Positions 35,056 to 40,615 of a stretch of DNA of 40,615 bases are shown one piece after another. Each line of letters begins with the position of its first letter. Position 1 is the first letter of the stretch. The DNA is from a virus. Made by a program: the position numbers and the translations under genes. The DNA lies in the IMG/VR virus record IMGVR_UViG_3300028829_004529, positions 1-40,615 of that record. One strand, written 5' to 3'. The notes below the pieces were generated by a model, which saw nothing but the letters and a program-made list of their open reading frames with translations, did no database searches and had not been told where the DNA came from.

Positions 35056-35764
35056 AGCCAAGTTTATATTTAGCTATAATATATGATTTTAAAAAATCAC
35101 TTCTTACAATATCATCTATACCAAATTCAATTGTTTTAAATTCCTTTAAAGATTTTAAAATTGTCATAAAATTGCTTATACCTTTTTTATCATTTTCTTT
35201 TGTTAAATCAGATTGTGTATAATCTCCAGAAAATATAATTTTACTGTTTTTACCTATTCTAGTAATTATACTATCAAGTTCATGAAAATTCAAGTTCTGA
35301 CATTCATCCACGATTACTATACTATTATTTAGTGTTATGCCTCTAATAAATGAAGTGCTCATAAACTTGACATTACCTTGTTGTTTTAATGCGTCATAAG
35401 CATCTTTAATGCCAAAAAGCTCCCCACAGATAGATCTGTATGGAGCTTCGTATAGTGATACTTTTTCCTGCTCATCACCAGGTAAGAATCCTATGTCTCT
35501 TGTAGATACTACAGATCTAACTATAAATATATCACTATACTCTGATGAGAGATCTAACATTTGTTCTAATGCTAAATATAGTGATAAAAAGGTTTTACCA
35601 GTTCCTGCTATACCATGAAGTAGTAGATGTTGATTTTCTCTATATGCTTCATATGTTTTTCTTTGATTGTCTGTAATAGGTGAGAATGTCAGTAAATCAT
35701 CTATTCTCACTTTTTTAAGTGGCTGTGTTTTGCCATTATTTCCGTTGCCGTTACCGTTACCCAA
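35045..35764 (-). CDS. PhoH-like P-loop ATPase
   Basis: The 239-residue protein has a Walker A GIAGTGKT (51-58), RSVVSTRDIGFLPGDEQEK (84-102), Walker B IVIVDECQN (148-156) and FSGDYTQSDL, all typical for PhoH. Marine phages very often encode PhoH; its exact task in infection is not settled. The start is TTG 35764, with AAAGGAG 10 bases upstream. The first 12 residues are an unusual GNGNGNGNNG run encoded by GGTAAC-type repeats. Confidence 0.95.
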   Translation of the reverse strand: MGNGNGNGNNGKTQPLKKVRIDDLLTFSPITDNQRKTYEAYRENQHLLLHGIAGTGKTFLSLYLALEQMLDLSSEYSDIFIVRSVVSTRDIGFLPGDEQEKVSLYEAPYRSICGELFGIKDAYDALKQQGNVKFMSTSFIRGITLNNSIVIVDECQNLNFHELDSIITRIGKNSKIIFSGDYTQSDLTKENDKKGISNFMTILKSLKEFKTIEFGIDDIVRSDFLKSYIIAKYKLGYES

Positions 35765-35778
35765 GTAGTGAGTCTCCT

Positions 35779-36012
35779 TTAATTAGTATCAGACTCTAAA
35801 AAATCTAATAACTCATTATAGCCTCCTACATGCTTATCATCAATAAAAATTTGTGGAACAGTGCGGGCATTGGGTACTGCTTCTAAAAATTGCTCTTTGG
35901 TATACTCTTTTCCAATTATCTTTTCCTCATAATCAATTTTAAGTATGTTTAACGTTGTTTTAGCTTTAACGCAGAAATTACAAGTTGGTGTACTCCAAAT
36001 AGTTGCTCTCAT
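35779..36012 (-). CDS. Glutaredoxin
   Basis: The 77-residue protein has the redox site CNFC (11-14), the cis-proline TVPQIFI (52-58) and GGYNELLDFL (63-72), all glutaredoxin hallmarks. It probably reduces disulfides, for instance for the ribonucleotide reductase encoded nearby. The ATG shares a base with the stop codon of a possible 18-residue leader frame (TAATG), so it may be translationally coupled. Confidence 0.95.
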   Translation of the reverse strand: MRATIWSTPTCNFCVKAKTTLNILKIDYEEKIIGKEYTKEQFLEAVPNARTVPQIFIDDKHVGGYNELLDFLESDTN

Positions 36013-36068
36013 TATTTTATACCTTTATCAATCAATTTCATAACTTCTTCAAAGGAGTTATATTCCAC
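36012..36068 (-). CDS. Possible 18-residue leader peptide before glutaredoxin
   Basis: A GTG at 36068, with AGGAG 9 bases upstream, opens a frame of 18 codons ending in TAA that overlaps the glutaredoxin ATG (TAATG). The product, MEYNSFEEVMKLIDKGIK, looks like one amphipathic helix. The start overlaps the MazG stop. Arrangement and ribosome binding site favour translation; such a short frame can arise by chance. Confidence 0.4.
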   Translation of the reverse strand: MEYNSFEEVMKLIDKGIK

Positions 36069-36468
36069 TTATACTAACTCCTGAATCGGATACATATCTA
36101 GGATTAAACTCTCCATCAGGATGACGATCTTTGAGTTTTTCAAAGTTTTTTGCTATCACTTCATTAGGGTCTAGATCTAATGCTAGACAGTTTTGAATCC
36201 AATACCACATAATATCTCCTAGTTCACTTTCTAGTCGATCTTTAAACTCTTGATTATAGGGCTTACTATGGAACATTAGCTTTTTAACTAACTCATTATA
36301 CTCACCCACTTCTCCACTAATTCCTATAGCACCCGTTAAAATTCTAGAAGGATGAGGAAGTCCCATATCTTCTAATTCATTAAGTCTATCTCTAGTATCA
36401 TTTAGTGATTTAGATGTTTCTGATGTTACACCATCTACAAACTCTTTATATTTGTTTAAATCAATCAT
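36058..36468 (-). CDS. MazG-like nucleotide pyrophosphohydrolase
   Basis: About 136 residues from ATG 36468 (ATG 36477 three codons earlier is equally possible). The metal-binding helices are seen: GISGEVGEYNELVKK with the E-x-x-E pair, and ESELGDIMWYW with E-x-x-D. LDLDPNEVIAKNFEKLKDRHPDGEFN closes the domain. MazG proteins hydrolyse non-canonical or signalling nucleotides; phage MazG has been linked to host nucleotide pools, but the real substrate here is unknown. It overlaps the membrane protein gene by 8 bases. Confidence 0.9.
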   Translation of the reverse strand: MIDLNKYKEFVDGVTSETSKSLNDTRDRLNELEDMGLPHPSRILTGAIGISGEVGEYNELVKKLMFHSKPYNQEFKDRLESELGDIMWYWIQNCLALDLDPNEVIAKNFEKLKDRHPDGEFNPRYVSDSGVSISGI

Positions 36469-36766
36469 GCTCGCCATTAGCCTTTCTGCCATTATAACCA
36501 TCAATACGCTTAAATACTCCTGGGTTACGTCTTGCAGTATCAAATGTACCTACAGTAATTACAATAGCTCCTAGTAGGAATGTATGTGCAATTGCATTAA
36601 TTCCCCAGAACCAAATACTACCCATATAAAGGGAGCATACTGTTACCCACATCCATGCAAGAATCTGCATAATTAAATGCCTAACTTGTAGATTAGGTAT
36701 ATTTTTTAATGGATTAATATTAGCATCCATAACACTATTCCATGATTCATAAATATATTCTCTCAT
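36461..36766 (-). CDS. Small membrane protein with two helices
   Basis: The 101-residue product has two hydrophobic stretches, about 34-52 (MQILAWMWVTVCSLYMGSI) and 56-76 (INAIAHTFLLGAIVITVGTF), with a short linker between, so it should be an integral inner-membrane protein. The N-terminal 30 residues (MREYIYESWNSVMDANINPL) are polar and recall conserved hypothetical proteins in marine phages. Role unknown. AGGAT lies 5-6 bases before the ATG. The start overlaps the small zinc-knuckle gene by 20 bases. Confidence 0.85.
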   Translation of the reverse strand: MREYIYESWNSVMDANINPLKNIPNLQVRHLIMQILAWMWVTVCSLYMGSIWFWGINAIAHTFLLGAIVITVGTFDTARRNPGVFKRIDGYNGRKANGEHD

Positions 36767-36911
36767 TTTCTATCCTATTTAGTATTTCTATTTTTCTATC
36801 ATCAGTGGCTATAAACCACTCTCTAATCTCATCTTGAGTTCTTCCACAACCAGTGCATACCCCCTTTATGAGGGCACACACTTTTTGGCAGGGAGATATT
36901 ACACTAGACAA
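36747..36911 (-). CDS. DUF1289-like zinc-knuckle protein
   Basis: The 54-residue frame (TTG start at 36911, TGA at 36749-36747) encodes ISPCQKVCALIKGVCTGCGR, then TQDEIREWFIATDDRKIEIL. The SPCxxVC...GxCxGCGRTxxEI..W pattern is that of DUF1289, small four-cysteine proteins that probably bind zinc or an Fe-S cluster and whose role is unknown. The start overlaps the ribonucleotide reductase stop by 13 bases and the stop overlaps the membrane protein start, so it fills the gap exactly. The motif makes it real in my view; the precise start is less sure. Confidence 0.8.
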   Translation of the reverse strand: MSSVISPCQKVCALIKGVCTGCGRTQDEIREWFIATDDRKIEILNRIENERIYL

Positions 36912-39025
36912 GCATCACCATCACAGAACTTGTTTGCATCTTGATTATCACCTTCATGGTTTAGTAAGGTAAAGTCAAGAGCACCCAATGTTGCTGCGTA
37001 GGCTTCAATCTCTTCTCTTGCTGCAGGAGTATATGGTGCTTGTGCATACCCATGCTCTGACAAAGGAAGTAAGGACACACCTTTAAGACGAGAATCATAA
37101 CAAGACAATGCACGAGCAATTTGATCAGCTTCATCTTCTTTAAATGTAATAGTAATAGATACTTGATTATCAGCCCAATAATGTTGTAAATCAACAGCAT
37201 TAGCAAACTGCTCCCAAATAGACACAGATGTTTTAGCTACTGTCCCTACTTCATGTAGTACTGGAAAATATACTACTACTGTACGAACAGGATCACTAAC
37301 AGCAGGTTCAATTCTATAACCTGCATCACTAAGAATCTGTACTAAGGGTGAAATAGTAGCAAGTCTGATTGTACGATAGTAAGACTCTGACTCAGCATAG
37401 TGAATACCTGGAAGTGCTCCAGCTACTAATGATACTGTTCCTGACGGTTTAACAGATGTAGTTTTAACTGATAAAGGTACACCCATCCATTCAGAATACT
37501 TTTTATCAATATACTGAATATAGTTAAACGCTTGATCACAAAACTCATCAAGATATTTACGGCGACCAAATTTAAGAATCGCTTCTTGAATACCACTTTG
37601 AGAAGCTCCAATACGACGATTACGTTTGATAACATCATTAGTATCTTGCCAATGAGTAGACATAAGAGTAACTGTTTTAGCGTACAAATAAGCAAACTTT
37701 AGTGTACGTTGATAATCCCAGTAATCTTCATGTTTAGCGGGAAAAGTTTCTACTAAGCAACATAATTCATATGATTCAAGAGATTGTTCAAGACATGGAT
37801 TACCACCTTGTACTCGTCTATCTTTCCAGTCTGCTGGATCTTTCATACGGCTATATTTCTGCATATTCTCCAACCAAGCAAAACCTGGCTCTCCAGATAT
37901 AGCTATAGATTTAGCTGCTTCTGTATAGTCTTGTCCTACTTCTGCAAAGATAGAATTGTTAGATGCCCAACGCCATCCACCAAACTTATATGACCATTCA
38001 TAATGCTCATACTGTTTTGCAATTTTACCTCTTGCGTCCCAGTCATTATTATATGTATCGTAATCTTCTTCACTTATGTCTTTGAGTTCTAGTGGAGCTA
38101 CTGATCCAGTTTCTACTCCAGCTTGTTGCCAATCTTTCATACGCATAAATGCTGTATCATCTGGTTCACCAAATGCAATCTCAGCAGTTCTACGTACATT
38201 ACCAGCTACAACAATCTTACCAATCATATTCATAATATCAGTAATATCTACAGAAGTAATCAATGGACTATTAGAGCGTGCTCTGGCTTCTAGAATACCT
38301 TTAATACCATTAAAACCTTGAATCAATGGCTCTGGACCAGAAGCTACACCACCAAATCCTACAATAGGTTCTCCATAGGCTCTTACTTCACTAGTATCCA
38401 TTTGTACTGGTGCTGATCCTTCGTCCATATACGAATCAATTAAGCAAGAAATAGCTTCAACCCATCCTTCGCGAGAATCTTCTACTCTAATCAGCTCAGG
38501 TGAACCTTCTGGAGTATGCGATGCAATCTTTCCAGCACCCTTAGTATCAAAACCTACGCCAACGCCAACCATAGACATATCCATAAGGAAAGCAAATGAC
38601 TTAGACATTTCAGCGTCGATATTTTCTGTTGATACAAATGCACAATTATTAAGAGCTGCCCCGCCTTTATCCCAGATGAAAGGAGTGCCCATCATCCACA
38701 ATCCACGACCAGGAGGCATCCATTTAAATTCAAATAGTCTCTCTGCTGCTTCTTCTGCGAGTTTGTGCGCTCGCTTTTCATCCCATGTAATATAAGATGA
38801 TACTGAGTTAGTTTTAAGAATCGAGAATGATCCTTCAATAACTCTAATTACGCAATCTGCCCATGTTTCAAGATTACCAGTGTTTTCCATCTTGCGAGCG
38901 TATGTACGATAATATGTAAATTCTGATAGGCCACCAAAGCCCCAATTTACTGATTTATTTTTTAGTTGTTCTTTAAATTCTTTTTTAAAAGCAAATTTAA
39001 TTGGAAATTTTCCAGGTGCAATCAT
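36899..39025 (-). CDS. nrdJ: Adenosylcobalamin-dependent (class II) ribonucleotide reductase
   Basis: This 708-residue monomeric-type reductase makes deoxyribonucleotides. It shows NNCAF (Cys128; analogous to Cys119 of the Lactobacillus enzyme), the NPCLE radical-site motif near residue 410, ELCCLVETF near 420, VKPSGTVSLV near 515, and a C-terminal C-x4-C pair (FCDGDACLV). The class II type needs vitamin B12 but neither oxygen nor a second subunit, so the phage depends on host-derived cobalamin. TAGGAG precedes the ATG. The glutaredoxin and MazG genes follow in the same direction. Confidence 0.94.
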   Translation of the reverse strand: MIAPGKFPIKFAFKKEFKEQLKNKSVNWGFGGLSEFTYYRTYARKMENTGNLETWADCVIRVIEGSFSILKTNSVSSYITWDEKRAHKLAEEAAERLFEFKWMPPGRGLWMMGTPFIWDKGGAALNNCAFVSTENIDAEMSKSFAFLMDMSMVGVGVGFDTKGAGKIASHTPEGSPELIRVEDSREGWVEAISCLIDSYMDEGSAPVQMDTSEVRAYGEPIVGFGGVASGPEPLIQGFNGIKGILEARARSNSPLITSVDITDIMNMIGKIVVAGNVRRTAEIAFGEPDDTAFMRMKDWQQAGVETGSVAPLELKDISEEDYDTYNNDWDARGKIAKQYEHYEWSYKFGGWRWASNNSIFAEVGQDYTEAAKSIAISGEPGFAWLENMQKYSRMKDPADWKDRRVQGGNPCLEQSLESYELCCLVETFPAKHEDYWDYQRTLKFAYLYAKTVTLMSTHWQDTNDVIKRNRRIGASQSGIQEAILKFGRRKYLDEFCDQAFNYIQYIDKKYSEWMGVPLSVKTTSVKPSGTVSLVAGALPGIHYAESESYYRTIRLATISPLVQILSDAGYRIEPAVSDPVRTVVVYFPVLHEVGTVAKTSVSIWEQFANAVDLQHYWADNQVSITITFKEDEADQIARALSCYDSRLKGVSLLPLSEHGYAQAPYTPAAREEIEAYAATLGALDFTLLNHEGDNQDANKFCDGDACLV

Positions 39026-39049
39026 TTTATTCTCCTAAACACATTTAGA

Positions 39050-39079
39050 ACAGTAATAACAACGGATTGAGATTACTGT
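39050..39079 (-). repeat. 8-bp inverted repeat after the SbcC-like gene
   Basis: ACAGTAAT (39050-39057) and ATTACTGT (39072-39079) are perfect complements with 14 bases between. The stop codon of the SbcC-like gene lies in one arm. There is no T-run, so it is at best a weak RNA hairpin ahead of the ribonucleotide reductase. Confidence 0.35.
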
Positions 39080-40615
39080 ATGCTTGATATATTTTCTTCT
39101 TTAACAATAGATATTTTATCTATCAAGGGGTGGGTAAAATCATGAGATATTAAAAACACATTCAGATTGTGTTCTTGTTGTAGTACCTCAATCAATTTAT
39201 CCTTTCCTTCATCATCTAATACACCCGTAATTTCGTCTAAAAATAAAAGATTTATACTACTGCCACCAAGTTTAGAAAGCAGAGTTCTAATAGCTAATAG
39301 AATGGATGTTTGGATTCTAGAAAATTCTCCTCCAGATACCGTTTCAATAGGAGTTGAAGTTCCATTATTTATAACTGCAATATTTAGTTTTTCTTTGTCT
39401 AATTTAAATTCTACTTGGAATTGTCCATCACTTAACAAAGATAGATAATGATTAATTGCAATTTCTAGTTCTTTTGTTAGATTTTCTAGTTTAAAGGCTA
39501 CAATACCAGATGTGCTAAACGCTTTTTTCAAAATGTTTAACGCATTGATCTGGTCTGATTTAACTAATATATCATCTTTTAAAACAGTTTGTCTATTTGT
39601 AAAATCCTTTTTTTGCTCTATAAGAGCATCTACTTTAGCATTATGTGCTGCAACAGATTCATTATGAGCTTGTGCCTTATTGTTATTATCAGTCTGTAGA
39701 TTGTATTCTACTGTTAGTTTTCTAATACGTTCTTTACTAGCATCTATATCAGGGTATTCTCTAGATAACTGATTATCTATAATACTGTGTAGAGTTTCCC
39801 ATCGTGCTATATTAGTTTGATTAGTTTCCCATTCTTTTATTTCTGATTCTATAGTTTTAATTTCTTGTGACCATGCTTTAGCTTTTTTCATTGCTTCTGT
39901 ATGAATCTCAGATTTACTCGCAATATGTTTACTAAGTTCTGTAGCCATAGCCTCAATATGGGAAGTATCTATAGCTTGCCCACAAGTAATACAGTGAGAA
40001 GTTAGATCTATACTTTCTAGCTCTTTTTTATGTGTTGATATTTCTGAATTAAGAACTGCTAAATCATGTTTTAGGGTTTGGTATTCATCATAGTGTTGAA
40101 AAGATTCTGGTTTAGTTATTGTTCCATCGAATTTTATAGATTCAAACTCTTGTATATACAAATTATTTTTATCTATCTTTTTGCAAATATCATTATAGTT
40201 TTTAATTTCTTGCTGTAAAACACCTATTTCTTGTTGTAAATAAGATTCTACTTCTGGTATAATTACAGATACTTTTTTATCAGGAATAGAAGTGCTACTA
40301 AGAAAGTCTTCTATTGATTTAAGTTCGCCTTGTAGCTTAATATTATCTTTTTCTGTAGCAGATGTTTTAGTTTTAATCTTATCACCTATAGTAATATACT
40401 TTTCTAGATTGAATAAATTGATTAAAAACTTTTTACGATTTGTGTCTGTAGCTTTAAGAAAGTCTAATAAATCAGTAGATGATTGATAGGTTAGCTGTGA
40501 AAATACTTCAAAATCTGTACCTATAACTTGTGATATTTTTTTATAAGTATCTAATACTTTATGCTCTGATTCATCTACTCCATCTTTTATAAACTTAACT
40601 TTAGTTTGAGCTCCT
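39073..40615 (-). CDS. SbcC/Rad50/gp46-like recombination ATPase, partial
   Basis: The frame is open from the right edge (first full codon 40614-40612) to the stop at 39073-39075, so the N-terminal Walker A part is missing. Near the right edge comes QLTYQSSTDLLDFLKA, typical of the end of the N-terminal lobe. A coiled coil follows, with the zinc hook CITC (39982-39993), and then the C-lobe with SGGEFSRIQ signature, LLFLDEI Walker B, LDDEG and LISHD. With an SbcD/gp47 nuclease partner it resects DNA ends in recombination. A TTG near 40161 is internal, not the start. Confidence 0.93.
   Translation of the reverse strand, partial: GAQTKVKFIKDGVDESEHKVLDTYKKISQVIGTDFEVFSQLTYQSSTDLLDFLKATDTNRKKFLINLFNLEKYITIGDKIKTKTSATEKDNIKLQGELKSIEDFLSSTSIPDKKVSVIIPEVESYLQQEIGVLQQEIKNYNDICKKIDKNNLYIQEFESIKFDGTITKPESFQHYDEYQTLKHDLAVLNSEISTHKKELESIDLTSHCITCGQAIDTSHIEAMATELSKHIASKSEIHTEAMKKAKAWSQEIKTIESEIKEWETNQTNIARWETLHSIIDNQLSREYPDIDASKERIRKLTVEYNLQTDNNNKAQAHNESVAAHNAKVDALIEQKKDFTNRQTVLKDDILVKSDQINALNILKKAFSTSGIVAFKLENLTKELEIAINHYLSLLSDGQFQVEFKLDKEKLNIAVINNGTSTPIETVSGGEFSRIQTSILLAIRTLLSKLGGSSINLLFLDEITGVLDDEGKDKLIEVLQQEHNLNVFLISHDFTHPLIDKISIVKEENISSIQ

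Noticed and set aside
39073-40161. Recombination ATPase as a complete 362-residue protein starting at 40161
   Set aside because: That start is a TTG inside a frame that stays open to the right edge with Rad50/SbcC-like sequence, so the gene is truncated by the window, not short.

Overview
The window is an AT-rich, almost fully coding piece of a tailed double-stranded DNA phage with a long non-contractile, lambda-type tail (siphovirus-like). The gene content (PhoH, ThyX, adenosylcobalamin-dependent ribonucleotide reductase, MazG, 2-oxoglutarate oxygenases, radical SAM proteins) is typical of marine phages of low-GC bacteria. The host cannot be named from this sequence. I saw no integrase, tRNA, CRISPR array or insertion sequence. 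Both ends of the window cut through genes, and no gene-free stretch reaches 300 bases; the longest gap is about 150 bases (29554-29701) and carries a promoter-like signal.

Left part, plus strand (1-24749): the late tail and virion operon. Its order follows lambda: tail chaperone G/GT with a probable -1 frameshift site at 23-29, tape measure (H), distal tail protein (M-like C-terminus on a large LamG-like protein), L-like Fe-S tail protein, a twitch-type radical SAM enzyme, two NlpC/P60-type proteins and a JAMM peptidase (lambda K split into separate genes), I-like protein, and the J-like tip protein. Then come a tail-collar fibre, an acidic protein with repeated peptides, a repeat-rich fibre, a second radical SAM enzyme starting on the stop codon of that fibre, and a run of small, often very basic or glycine-rich proteins with strong ribosome binding sites. 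Many genes overlap by 1-30 bases, so translation is probably coupled.

Right part, minus strand (24727-40615), convergent with the left: read in transcription order it holds an SbcC/gp46-like recombination ATPase (cut by the window edge), class II ribonucleotide reductase, a DUF1289-like zinc-knuckle microprotein, a small membrane protein, MazG, a possible 18-residue leader peptide, glutaredoxin and PhoH. Next is a six-gene cassette (GT-like protein, 2OG oxygenase fused to a sporadic-carbohydrate-cluster domain, second 2OG oxygenase, PLP aminotransferase, amidinotransferase, SGNH hydrolase). After it come a PD-(D/E)XK nuclease, a FEN-type 5' nuclease, a dUTPase-like protein, ThyX, a small unknown protein, a COG4671-type glycosyltransferase and a nicotianamine-synthase-like or methyltransferase-fold protein.

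The most interesting candidate for an undescribed system is the cassette at 29702-35055. Its enzymes could make an amine, convert it to a guanidino group with arginine as donor, hydroxylate (or perhaps halogenate) it, and attach or trim it on a glycan. Its six genes overlap one another and sit inside the DNA-metabolism operon. The second candidate is the pair of radical SAM enzymes placed inside the tail operon, which suggests modification of tail proteins or of a tail-associated ligand. Non-coding signals of note are the frameshift site, an 11-bp inverted repeat whose loop holds the glycosyltransferase start codon, and an 11-bp hairpin with a GUGA tetraloop inside a late gene.
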